From assembly GCA_013423325.1 (NCBI GenBank), contig BLJB01000130.1, positions 186,001 through 250,000 of the forward strand: 64,000 bases of DNA. The letters are read 5' to 3'. Under the pieces are notes generated by a model, which saw nothing but the letters and a program-made list of their open reading frames with translations, was not told the DNA's origin and did not search any database. Made by a program: the position numbers and the translations under genes. How positions within the stretch are numbered: position 1 is the first letter of the stretch; each line of letters starts with the position of its first letter. Positions 54,949 through 64,000 of this stretch are shown one piece after another. This DNA is from Usnea hakonensis. Taxonomy: Eukaryota; Ascomycota; Lecanoromycetes; Lecanorales; Parmeliaceae.

Positions 54949-57900
54949 TCACATGCCCATGATCACGTCTCCCTGGTCATCAATGGCCAGGCTATCCTCC
55001 GTGCCACCTTGCTTTGGATACGCTTTTCGATCCCTCTCTGTCATCCTCGCATTGAACTTCTCCTGAGCGTCTAGAATCTTGAGCTGCTCTACACCTTGAG
55101 AGTCTGCTTCCTCTCTGGCCGACTTTTTCGCGGCGTCGATGACGCCGGTCCATCTCTCTTCCAGTCGGCCCTTCACTATGTACTCCTCCAACAGCTCGTC
55201 CTCCTTCTCCAGATCTTGGGCTAAAACTGCGAGTGTGTTTTCGGGGACGTTGGCAAAATGTGAAGACGCACGGAGGGCGTCAATGCTCGTGCCGGCTCCG
55301 AGGACTTGTGCGGGAGAAAGAAGTGCGGTTCTTCCCCAGAAGTCCGCAAGGAAGCCTTCTTTCAGTGTCTTGAAGAGGGCTGTAGAAGCTGTCTCAACCT
55401 TGGTATGGGCGTCGTCTTTATTCTCAGTACGATTGATGACCTTCCAGTCATCCCTGATCATGCATCGCCTCCAGATGAATTGCTCTTGCAACGCTTTGAG
55501 TCCAGAGTCACTCGCTTCGGAAAAGGCTAATTTCAGCACCTTGAAGGCATAGAAGAACCGGGAATCCGTGAAGCCTTCATTGTCCGGAAAATCGCCGTCA
55601 CCACCCAAGAGGGTAAGAGTATCGATCAGAGCTTCTGGTGCTAGGGCTTCAAGAGCTAACACCTTGCGAAAGTGTCTCTCCAGGCGATGCCGTAGCGCCG
55701 GTTTGCCCTGCACATCGGAGCCGTACTTCTGCAAAGCCATATCCACCCCGGCGTCGGCATCAAGCGCGTTGCGCAGCGTTGGTTTCATATAATTGCACAC
55801 TGTCTCTTGGATGGCGAGAACGGCAAGGTCCGCATCGATTTTTCGGGTAGCATCTTTTACGCTCTTATCTTTGACTTGACCCTTACTAGTGGCTGCTAGG
55901 AAGCATAGTTTGCCCATGCTCATTGAGATCTTCCGACTCCAAAGATTCGTATCCTGTTTTCGCGCAATCATTAGGTCTTCTGCGGCAGCTACATAGCTTT
56001 GCTCAGATGCAACTTCGTGAATCCAGCCTAACTTTGCGTAATTGGGTTGATGCCGAAGGAATTGTGTTAAGTGTTGTTTGAATTGAGCGCTGCCGTTGAG
56101 TATACCCACGGCCTTACCACCTTCAAGGTGCTTTTTGAAAAAAGCGTTAGACCATTTTGTCCCAAAGGTGACGAAGTATGAGTATATGCGCTCCTCGAGT
56201 AGCCGGACAGTTTCATCAGAATCTGCCGAGAGCATTTCTCCTTCGATGATGTCGGCTAATGCATCCATATCGCAATATTTCTGTGCTAGGTAGATCGCCT
56301 TCTCTGGCTGACCAACGTCTGGTAGACTTTTGAACAATGCTTTTCTCACCGTGCTATATTCATGCTCGAGCTTCTCTCCGGCGGCTTTACTTTCTAGGTC
56401 CGATCGAGATTGCAGCCAACGGATCCTCTCAATGTACGTTTGGCAGCATATCTGTACCTGTCGTGGATTGTCGGCGGCAAGCTTCAGGACCAGATCTGGC
56501 AACGGGTAACTCTCATTTGCATCATCGTCCTCACCGAGGCAGGCCAGTTCTCGTGAGACATCGGTCATTGTTTTTACTCTCTCAACGATGTTCGTTGTCG
56601 AAGTCCAGACCTCTGGCAAATCTGTGTAACCACGCAGCAGAACCCCGTCAGATATGGCTTCATCCTCAAGGCCATAGGCTGCTATGTTAGCCTCACGGAA
56701 TCCAAAAGCCGTCTCAAGGCTCGAGAGTTGAATATCATTAGCTTCACTGACAAGCCTTGCTTGGATAGCTGGTTCGATTCTCTTGTTATCCTCCACAGCG
56801 TTTTGAAACATTACCTCGACCATATTTTGAGCCCATGGAATAATGTACTCCAGACGCCAGACATCATGGATGAACCAATGCCTGACTCCATCAGTCTCAT
56901 GATGCTCGGGTTGATTTTCTGTCTTGAGAGACTCGTGAAGGCTTTCGATGAGCTCTGCTAGAACTGTTGGCTGATTGGAATTTCTGTTCTGATTACTAAC
57001 GATTGCATTGTAGCATCGCCAGACGGCCTTCGCAGCAGCCATTTTCTCGGCATTCCATAGAAGCTTCCACCGCGTAAGTCGACTGAGGGGTGGATAACAC
57101 TGTCTAAGATGTTTGTTTAGATCAGCAAGAGCTGTCGACCTTCTTTGAAGCTGTTGATCCATCGAGGGAGTTATCGATGGCAGGTAAGCGGAAGTAGAGC
57201 TCATGATAGAATGGCTCACGCTCAATGCAGCGCCTTGGACCTCTTCCTGGTCGAACGAGATCTCAGACTTGGGGGAGAAATCAAGTAGGTCTTGCGGTAG
57301 GTTGCCGAAAAACACTGCTTGCTCAATCTTCGTCCTCGCCGTCACCGTTGCTCTGTCCAAAGCTGATTGTCCTTCCTTCATAGGCAACACAGAGATGCGA
57401 ATGAGGCCAAAGCCGTAGATCATCAAAATACAAGATGATCGTGCGTGGACTCTATCTTGTGCTTCCGAAGCGCACCCCACGGTTCTGTAGGGTTTGGCGG
57501 ACCGAAAATAAAGGGCGTCCTGAAAAGGGTCAGGCAGGGTGCGAGCCTCCATCTGTAGCTGAGAGCTTGGAGTTTCCTCAATTTCGACTAGGGATACAAG
57601 CACAACTGTCTTCTCGAACACGAGGAAAGCCACCTGAGCTGGCTCCGGTACCAACACTTGGGGCTTGGACTGAGTCTCTGTAGATAACGAAGTTGTGTAG
57701 CAAGTGATAGAGTGAACCACATCGATCGTCACAGAGCCAGCGGCAAGTGTCAAACCAATTAAGGCATACTTAGAGGAGTCTGTCCCCTTGAGGACCGTTA
57801 GGGCGAGAAGCTTGCAGTCTCCACTTTTGCTCATCTTTGCGATCTCGTTTCCTGAACCTTCACTTTGTAAGATTGTAAAATCGAGAACCTCAAAGATGTG

Positions 57901-59151
57901 TTCTTTGTTATCATGAAAGACTTCTGCTCCTTCTGTCAATGCGTGGAGAAGGTCATCTTTGGCATCGACATCGTTGACCAAGGAATGCGTTCCGTTCCAA
58001 CTAAGGTCCCAGATTTGGAACGAGCCTTTTGAGGTAGCAACCACAATATATCTCTGACCTCTCTGCCAAGAGCTACCAGCTCTGACTGCGGCGACGTCCT
58101 TTCTCCAGCCGGCATTGCTAAAGACGCCCTTCAAGCTTCCGAACACACCGCCGCTCTGAGCGCCGTTGTCTCGCAGATACTGGACGTTGATCGAAGATCT
58201 CCCTTGAGGATCACTCACAATCAGGTGTGCGAGTCTACCTGTGCTGAAAGTAAGCACGAAAGCCCGTGGTTCGGCCTCGGTGATTTTGGTTATGAATTCT
58301 CCGGATAACATTCCGCTGACAGTGCCCTGCACGCTCTGTTGCTTTTGGCGATTCGAGTCGACGCTTGTGGCACCTGCAAGACTCTCCCAGTACGTAATTT
58401 TTCCACTTGTAGGCATAACAACGAGCAGAGCCGGTTCCGCAGACGTAGGCACAAGAACGCCCAACGGTAGCGGATGTCGAGAATTGTTAGAAGGATGCAG
58501 AAGCTTGATGTGGAATGGTTTGAGCTGCTCCGCCGACGTTGTCCTTTGCTCGTACCTCCATATGATAGCTTGGCTCTGGGTCATCGCAAGGGCGTAGCCA
58601 AGGCCCGTTGATATTTCGCCATGCCATTTTCCTATATGCAAATTAGAATCCTCCGAACCTTTTTGGCTATGCCCATCCGTACCCGAAGTGTGATAGTTCT
58701 GGACAGACTCAGGAGTCGTTGGCAATTGAGTGACGATATAGTTCTCGTTCTTGGTCTATTACGAATTGAAGTCAGCGCCTCGCAAAGCTTCGACGGCATG
58801 ATGACTCGCCAGTTCGATGGTGCCGTCGTTCTTGCTCCGTCTTTCCCTATCCGGCTTCTTCACTCCTCTGTGTCTAATGGCCAAGCTCGTAGTATCGACA
58901 CTCGCATGCCGTACGTCTGCAGGTTCTTTCGCATGGCCATTCGTTAACTTTTCCTCGGCGACATGGTTAATATGCCCGTTGGTCTTTGTAGTATCTGGAG
59001 GTTGAAATGTTTCAGAACTCAAGCCTGATCGCCGTATCCTCTTCGGATTATGTCGAAGGGCAACCGAGTCGTCAGAGCCAGCTCGCTGCCGTCGTCTAGG
59101 GTTGCGCGAAGAGGCTACGCTGGCAGGGATTGCGCTGTTGGGAGAGAACAT
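54949..59151 (-). CDS. NUP133: Nuclear pore protein Nup133
   Basis: Nup133 is a scaffold subunit at the end of the Y (Nup84/Nup107) complex. Exons are 59151-58810 and 58755-54949 (1382 aa). The N-terminus MFSPNSAIPASVASSRNPRR is typical of fungal Nup133. A beta-propeller follows from about 115 (NENYIVTQLPTTPESVQ, STGLGYALAMTQSQAIIWRY, AFVLTFSTGRLAHLIVSD, GQRYIVVATSKGSFQIWDL), then an alpha-solenoid to the end (VGQPEKAIYLAQKYCDMDALADIIEG, LGWIHEVASEQSYVAAAEDL). The two exons are separated by a 54-nt intron that contains in-frame TAA TAG. The only donor that keeps frame and joins GTIEL to TKNENY is GCGAGT, so this is a GC-AG intron. Size is as expected for the family. Confidence 0.93.
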
Positions 59152-59778
59152 GATTATGACTGCTGCATCTTTTTTTTCTACTTGGATCCCCTGGGAGCAA
59201 GAAGGACGCGAAAAGAGAACCGTTCCAAGATAGCGGTGTTTTGTTTTGTTGATATTTCGGAGGGTGTTGTTAATTCCGGTGTGCAGGCAAAAAGTTCACG
59301 AACGAAAATAATAAGAAAAAGTCGCGCTACGCTTTCTGCTTTCTACCATCTTGGTCTACTTTATCTATCCAAGAAAACGATTCTTTTCCGTCGGAATGTA
59401 AAAGCCCAGGAAATGTGCAAAGCTGATTACCGTATTCGATGTCGCATAGCCCGAGTCCTCTAGTGCTCAGCAGCCTCAGGTTTGAGGATTTGGAATTTGT
59501 TCTGCCCATATCCATCATGTTTGAACTCAACGTCTCTTACAGCATTCTTTGGCTGATAGACGCTCTCGGAGAGGCTTCGTTCATTACGGTGGGCGGAGAA
59601 GTAGGAAAATTCATTGATCGTTTCTAGATGAATAGCAAGCGCCTCTTATGCATCTACCCATTGTCGGGTGCAGAGCATCGAGCATAATCAGTGTACTGAT
59701 TCGAAGCAACCCCATCGTTGTCCATCGCGTCGACAGAGCCTAGTGCTTTGGTTGGCCGTACGGCGCCACGAAAGCCAT
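59152..59778. other. Intergenic region between NUP133 and STF2-like genes
   Basis: This 627-bp stretch should hold the NUP133 promoter and the 3' UTR of the STF2-like gene. I see no further feature. Confidence 0.5.
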
Positions 59779-60403
59779 CTAGATCTTCCTCGCACGTTCT
59801 TCTTCCTCAATGCTGCCACCGCTGATGCTACCCGCGCTATCTCCCTTCTCGAGGTGCAAATGTTCATCCACCCCGGCCTCATCTTTGGCACCATGGTATT
59901 CTTCCTCAAATACGGGATCGGCTTCAACAGCCTCGAACTTGGTCTTGAAGTCGCTAATAGCATGACTATGAGTACTGCTGTTGGAACGACGACGGGCATT
60001 GGTGAAATTGTAGCCATAGTCCTGAGACTCGTCACCAGGGGTGCCCCTGGAGATATGATGAGCTTTACTTTGTCTCTGCCAGAATTAGTAGAATTTACCA
60101 ATTGCCTTTACCTCCACCCTCCTTCTTCACCTTCTTTGGGTCGGCGTCGACGTGACCAGACTTGGAAAAATAGCGAGGGAGATGCTGGGATTCTTCAGCA
60201 GTGCCGTCAGCGAGGCCGGCATGATCACGATCATTTTGTTTGTGGGAGCGGGTCACTGAGCATGGGGTAAAATTAGCTCAGATGTGTGAGATTGAGACGT
60301 TCGAGCTTGGAACACGTTTCAAGGACTCGAGAATGAAGCGGACGAAAGCGGGCAAGAGGCTTAAGAAGTGGGGAGGTCGAAGAGTAGAGCCAGGGCACTC
60401 ACT
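59779..60403 (-). CDS. STF2: Stf2/Tma10-like ATPase-stabilising / ribosome-associated protein
   Basis: Yeast Stf2 and Tma10 are small hydrophilic proteins linked to F1F0-ATPase regulation, desiccation tolerance and ribosomes. Exons are 60403, 60255-60099 and 60046-59779 (141 aa). The A of the ATG is the last base of exon 1 and TG opens exon 2, giving MTRSHKQND, which matches the family start (MTRTNKW-). Family blocks follow: ESQHLPRYFSKSGHVDADPKKVKK, GGGKGNWGTPGDESQDYGYN, ARRRSNSSTHSHAISDFKTKFEAVE. The acidic C-terminal half is longer than in yeast. Intron 1 is 147 nt and intron 2 is 52 nt. Which of the two yeast paralogs it matches cannot be decided. Confidence 0.87.
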
Positions 60404-60870
60404 GATTGCTCTTTGTGGTGTCAGATATGTTGGGTGATGTTGATACGTCAGAAGTTGATCAGACTTGATGGATTGGTAGGATGACTGTGCGTATGCTGGT
60501 TGTGTATCGATTGGTTGTTTGGGGGTGGACGGATGATTGAAAACAAAGAAAGCTGAAAGGCCCTTGGATGACGAGTTGGTGTTGGGAAAGCTCTGGAAGA
60601 CAATGATTTGTTCTTAAAGCACTGTTTCAATTACATGCATTACCTCACAGCCAGCTGCTACCTTATTTTACATTGATGTATTGGCCACTTTAATACTTGT
60701 CCTGTTCCCGCCTATTAAAACATGCTTGAGGATTGGAAGTAGACAGTAGAAGAATAATAAAGGAGACCCTAGATACTCGTGGGATGGCCCATCGTTCGAT
60801 GTGACTGCGCGGGGGATCGCGTGACCAAGCTACCTCCCTGCAGCATCCTTAGGTGAATAATATAAGAGCT

Positions 60871-60920
60871 AAGGTACGTAAGCTGTCTACCTAGGTACGT
60901 ACCTTACCTTACCTACCAAG
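60871..60920. repeat. AGGTACGTA / TACCTTACC motif patch
   Basis: A run of AAGGTACGTA, CTACCTAGGTACGTACC and TTACCTTACCTACC forms short direct and inverted repeats. It belongs to the same motif group as the patches at 18129, 51268, 61040, 61120 and 63142. Confidence 0.7.
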
Positions 60921-61119
60921 GCGGGGTCTTGGGTCTGGGTCAGTGGTCTGCCGGTCTGGGGTTTTAGCGGCCCGTTGGCGGAGCCAATTCCGGCTAGCCA
61001 CGCTGGTGGTACCTGAAGTTGAGACTTGAAAGACTAAAATACCTTACCTTACTCTATACCGTTACTGGCTCATTTACACCACATGGTTCGGTGACCAATT
61101 ACTTTCGTTGACTTACACG

Positions 61120-61145
61120 AGTACCTAGGTACCTACGTACCTTGG
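61120..61145. repeat. GTACCTAGGTACCTACGTACC palindromic motif patch
   Basis: Nested palindromes (GTACCTAGGTAC, GGTACC, TACGTA) fill this 26-bp intergenic patch. Confidence 0.7.
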
Positions 61146-61407
61146 ATCCCACATATCGCTAAGCCTCGAATCACCTCAAGTACATGTGACATACTATTTC
61201 CAAAGGTCAGTCTGGTCAAGGGTACCTGCAATAATGAGAGTAACAAAACGATCGAAATCGTTCTCTTTCCCACTATTGCACTACCTACATCAGCGCCTGG
61301 AATGGGCGAGAAAGGTGAGATGAGAGATGAGATGAGCGTTGCATCGTGATCAGACCTGCTCATCACATCAAATTTGCAAAACTAATCAGCCCAGGTCCAA
61401 TCTCTTT

Positions 61408-62793
61408 TCATCCCTCTCTGAGTAGTACACCGTTCTCCTGCTCCCCATCAATTCCAGATCGCGTCCTTCCTGCAACGTCGCGCGCTCTCCGCTCAGCTGT
61501 ATCAGCTCGTGTCCTAGCCTCCTGGGCTCGCTGTGTCGCAGCTGCCTCGCCCTCTCTTCCTCTAGCCCTTGCATCAGCAACTCTCCCTAAAGCTCTGGCC
61601 ACCGCCATTGCCCCTTTCTCAGAGGCTCGTCGTTCGGCTTCTTGGCCTCTTTCCTGAGCCCGACGGACTTTTTTTGTAGCTCTTTCTTCTGCTCTTCGTC
61701 CCTTATCCTGAAAGTCTTCGGTTCGATCATTGCCGTGGTACTCAGCCCTCTTGCCCTCTCTTCGGCTCTTGCGCTCGGCTTTTCTGATCTTGCGTTCTGC
61801 TTTGCGGGTAGCTTTGACTTCTTTTACTATAGCCCTAACCTCCTTCTTTATCTCCTTTTTCTGGTTTCTGTACTCCTTCTTTAGCTCTTTACTGTTTCCT
61901 GAAAGATCATGACGTCGAGAGCGAAAGTCGTCACGCAATTGGCGCACCGACGCTCGCAGATGGTCTTTCTTAGTCACGTCCAACTGGAAAGCGAGCACTG
62001 CGGAACGAACCTCGCTAAGGTCTGCGCCTTCGAAGTCCTTGGAACTAATCGAGTCCACAGACAAGGACGAAGATGAGCTGAATGATGGAGTGGAAAGAGA
62101 TCGACGGCTGGGCTGAGGCGCGAACCGTTGAGCGAGAGGGTCACGATACATGGTCGGTTGGACGGGTTGAGAGGTTAGAGACCTGGCGTACGGGTCTTGC
62201 TCTGTCGACAATTTGGCGGTAGACCTGGAGGTAAGATTTGAAGGCAACGAGGAGAAGTCTGCATTTATTTGAATCCGACGAGGGTTGAAAAAGTTTGCGT
62301 TCCATTCAGCAATAACAGCGAGAATTCGGTCTCGGCGCGCTGGAGTGTCCTTGTCCGCAAAAGAATGACGCTGGGGTCCTTTCTTATTCCCAAACTTCTC
62401 GTCGCGGGCACCGTCATGCGTTGGAAATAGAAAATTGACAAACGTAGACCAATCGAGACTATTAACGTCTCGAGCGATATAAGCTTCGATGGGATGAGGG
62501 AAGGTAAGATCGTTTCGAGTAGTTCCATCATCGAACTTGATAGTGTACTCGATCGAGCTCAGAAACATCCCAGAACGATCAAGATCGGGCTCGTCTCGAT
62601 CTTCAAGATACGTGATAGCCGAGGAGAGGTTGTTCTCATCTGATGGCATTTCTGACGGGAGTGAAGGTCGGATGTAGCCACCACGTAGGCTTGTTTGAAC
62701 TGGCTGGTTCGCTGACTCCGACACATCTGCCACCTCGGTATATGGTGGTGGAGGAGGGACACTGTCCGTCTCTGGATTGCTCGTAATACGCAT
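61408..62793 (-). CDS. Uncharacterised charged coiled-coil protein
   Basis: I do not recognise a named family. The 461-aa single-exon protein starts MRITSNPETDSVPPPPPYTE, a Pro-rich PPPPPY stretch that could bind WW domains. A conserved-looking folded block lies at about 75-175: IEYTIKFDDGTTRNDLTFPH, PIEAYIARDVNSLDWSTFVN, FLFPTH, then ILAVIAEWNANFFNPRRIQI. A Ser-rich linker is followed from about 285 by a long, highly charged helix rich in Lys, Arg, Glu and Ala (KKEYRNQKKEIKKEVRAIVK), likely a coiled coil to the C-terminus. The frame is open further upstream, but the first ATG is at 62793. It is divergent from ARD1. Confidence 0.78.
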   Translation of the reverse strand: MRITSNPETDSVPPPPPYTEVADVSESANQPVQTSLRGGYIRPSLPSEMPSDENNLSSAITYLEDRDEPDLDRSGMFLSSIEYTIKFDDGTTRNDLTFPHPIEAYIARDVNSLDWSTFVNFLFPTHDGARDEKFGNKKGPQRHSFADKDTPARRDRILAVIAEWNANFFNPRRIQINADFSSLPSNLTSRSTAKLSTEQDPYARSLTSQPVQPTMYRDPLAQRFAPQPSRRSLSTPSFSSSSSLSVDSISSKDFEGADLSEVRSAVLAFQLDVTKKDHLRASVRQLRDDFRSRRHDLSGNSKELKKEYRNQKKEIKKEVRAIVKEVKATRKAERKIRKAERKSRREGKRAEYHGNDRTEDFQDKGRRAEERATKKVRRAQERGQEAERRASEKGAMAVARALGRVADARARGREGEAAATQRAQEARTRADTAERRARDVAGRTRSGIDGEQENGVLLREG

Positions 62794-63236
62794 GTTCGAT
62801 GAAGAATAATGGGGGTGGATGGGTGCTGTCAAGAGGGCGAAAGTAATGTTTGTATTGTAATTGACCAACCTTGACAGAATAATAGTAACCCAAGAGAATA
62901 TTGTCCCTACAATTTCTTCAAGTCGGAGGCCGAAAATCCAGAATATACATACGACTTGAAAGTCGTCGTCAGCTTCGGAGTTCTAGGAGGAAAGGATAAC
63001 GAGCGTTGCAATGTGCAGCCCAGATGATCCTCAACCTGCATCAGGCTTCCGTTTTTCCTCCAGGCAACAGCCCATCAATACGCGACCCATGCCATTGGCT
63101 TATCATAGAGCAGCTTCGCTTCACACAAGTTAACCCAAAGCACCTACGTAAGATACTTAAGGTACTTTAAATTACTGACGAATTAGCTTTGATCTGGTTG
63201 GACGAAGTATATACTCGATGTCTTCAGATCACTTAC

Positions 63237-63382
63237 CGAGGGTCGGTCAAAAAAAAGGTGGCCACGCTAATTTATTTACCCGTGTTCCCTCACCAAAATT
63301 CATTTTGCAGTAGGGAAAATCAACCAGAAATAGGGCTGAGAGACAAATTTTGCGTGGCCACCTTTTTTTTGACCGACCCTCG
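63237..63382. mobile_element. MITE-like element with 31-bp perfect terminal inverted repeats
   Basis: The left arm 63237-63267 and right arm 63352-63382 are exact reverse complements over 31 bp, beginning CGAGGGTCGGTC and including an A8/T8 tract and GGTGGCCACGC. They flank an 84-bp AT-rich core without a coding frame. The trinucleotide TAC directly flanks both ends and may be the target-site duplication (or TA with one base of slippage). Size, perfect arms and lack of coding capacity fit a non-autonomous DNA transposon. It lies 205 bp upstream of the ARD1 start. Confidence 0.75.
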
Positions 63383-63402
63383 TACGGAGTACCTTGCCAC
63401 GT

Positions 63403-63429
63403 GCCAAGAGTGCCAAGAGTGCCAAGAGT
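63403..63429. repeat. Three exact copies of a 9-bp tandem repeat
   Basis: GCCAAGAGT occurs three times without change, followed by a partial GTGCCAAG copy. It lies 20 bp from the right end of the MITE-like element. Confidence 0.9.
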
Positions 63430-63587
63430 GAAGTGCCAAGCACTTTTCGTCCTCGGCGTATCTCTTGTGATAAAATATTCCGTATTCTACTGATACCTTT
63501 CCCAAACTCATAAGTCGGCGATTGCGAATAGTGAGGCCACAGGTAGTACACCGCAAGCTGTATGACCATCTTCATAATATTTAATCA

Positions 63588-63900
63588 ATGGACATCCGCG
63601 TCCTCACCCCCGCGGATATTCCCCACGTCCAGTCCACCAATATCACAAATCTACCGGAAAATTATTTCCTAAAATATTATCTCTACCATGCTCTATCTTG
63701 GCCACAACTGTCTTACGTTGCTGTCGATGTATCTCGTCCAAAAAGAACACCCTACGATCCCCCCAAAATCGTCGGCTATGTGCTTGCCAAAATGGAGGAA
63801 GAGCCGGTAAATGGGATACAACACGGACATATCACGAGTTTAAGTGTAATGAGAACACATAGACGGTTAGGTTTAGCAGAAAAGCTCATGAGGCAGAGTC
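63588..63900 (+). CDS. ARD1: N-terminal acetyltransferase NatA catalytic subunit Ard1/Naa10 (5' part)
   Basis: Naa10 acetylates protein N-termini co-translationally as the catalytic subunit of NatA, with Naa15. Only the first exon is inside the window: 104 codons plus one base, ending at a GTATGT donor at 63901. The sequence is near-invariant for the family: MDIRVLTPADIPHVQSTNIT, LPENYFLKYYLYHALSWPQL, SYVAVD, IVGYVLAKMEEEP and the acetyl-CoA motif HITSLSVMRTHRRLGLAEKLM, with the R-R-x-G-x-A loop (RRLGLA). The remaining exons lie beyond position 64000. The ATG is the first in frame. Confidence 0.97.
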
Positions 63901-64000
63901 GTATGTAACAGCTTTCCCAAGGATTCGAGAGTGCCAAACAGCGAATCGAGCTCGGATGATGGTTCCATGAAGCTGACGCAAGAAATATCAACTAGAGAGA
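63901..64000. other. Start of ARD1 intron at window end
   Basis: The last 100 bp begin with the GTATGT donor. They should be intron sequence, possibly including the start of exon 2, but no acceptor could be fixed before the window ends. Confidence 0.5.

Larger units (their letters stand above)
60404..61407. other. 1-kb intergenic region with AGGTA/TACCT motif patches
   Basis: The stretch holds the STF2-like promoter and the 3' side of the next minus-strand gene. It contains three dense patches of the short motif at about 60871-60920, 61040-61053 and 61120-61145. I see no gene. Confidence 0.55.
62794..63587. other. Divergent promoter region with MITE-like element
   Basis: This 794-bp stretch lies between the coiled-coil gene (-) and ARD1 (+). 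It contains a CACCTACGTAAGATACTTAAGGTACTTT motif patch at about 63141-63168, cut here only by position, then the inverted-repeat element at 63237-63382 and a 9-bp tandem repeat at 63403-63429. Confidence 0.6.

Noticed and set aside
63403..63429. CRISPR-like repeat
   Set aside because: The units are 9 bp, directly adjacent and without spacers, in a eukaryotic genome; this is a minisatellite.
63300..63575. Minus-strand frames crossing the inverted-repeat element
   Set aside because: They consist of translated inverted-repeat and 9-bp repeat sequence (SWHSWHSWH) and do not resemble a transposase.

Overview
The window is nuclear DNA of a filamentous ascomycete (Pezizomycotina). Most genes carry several short introns of about 47-90 nt with GT...AG ends and CTGAC/CTAAC-like branch sites. 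The best recognised proteins (a GH81 endoglucanase, Axl2-like cadherin protein, Vtc5-type SPX protein, Mic12, Cwf18, Kish, fungal Hv1 proton channel, BTB-family paralogs) form a typical ascomycete set. I cannot fix the class or genus from sequence alone. No prophage, CRISPR array, rRNA or tRNA gene and no secondary-metabolite cluster was seen; the window is mainly housekeeping genes on both strands.

Layout: 0.4-8.2 kb holds an alanine-glyoxylate aminotransferase (+), an EamA/DMT transporter (-) and a secreted GH81 beta-1,3-glucanase (+). 9.2-17.3 kb holds the Axl2-like polarity protein (-), a GNAT acetyltransferase (-), an Efm6-like lysine methyltransferase (+) and U3 snoRNP protein Mpp10 (-). 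18.6-24.5 kb holds a Vtc5-like SPX/VTC protein (+), mitochondrial ribosomal protein bL17m (-), MICOS subunit Mic12 (-) and splicing factor Cwf18 (+). 24.8-34.7 kb holds a zinc-knuckle protein (-), an R3H-SUZ protein (+), a mitochondrial PPR protein (+), an unrecognised small gene (-) and the secretory protein Kish/Ksh1 (-). 34.7-42.4 kb holds TAF13 (+), two convergent BTB paralogs, a probable DUF5315-type protein (-), ribosomal protein uS12/Rps23 (+) and choline-phosphate cytidylyltransferase (-). 43.4-50.9 kb holds a PP2C phosphatase (-), a voltage-gated proton channel (-), mitochondrial methionyl-tRNA formyltransferase (+), a nine-exon SDR oxidoreductase (+) and a hypothetical protein (+). 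52-64 kb holds a Yck-type casein kinase I (+), nucleoporin Nup133 (-), a Stf2/Tma10-like protein (-), a coiled-coil protein (-) and the 5' part of the NatA catalytic subunit Ard1/Naa10 (+).

I worked out exon-intron structures by hand. For every spliced model the exon lengths add up to a multiple of three and the joined reading frame restores a family motif, except where I say otherwise. Four mitochondrial genes (bL17m, Mic12, PPR, Fmt1) and several RNA/ribosome-biogenesis genes (Mpp10, Cwf18, the zinc-knuckle protein, R3H, Rps23) lie here, but as independent transcription units rather than a cluster.

The most unusual points are: a probable AT-AC intron that splits the zinc knuckle at 25.8 kb; a GC-AG intron in NUP133; a fungal Hv1 proton channel; a 146-bp MITE-like element with perfect 31-bp inverted repeats beside ARD1; genes whose first intron sits directly after or inside the start codon (KSH1, STF2-like); a 15-nt microexon in the transporter; and a degenerate ~140-150 bp repeat upstream of one BTB gene.
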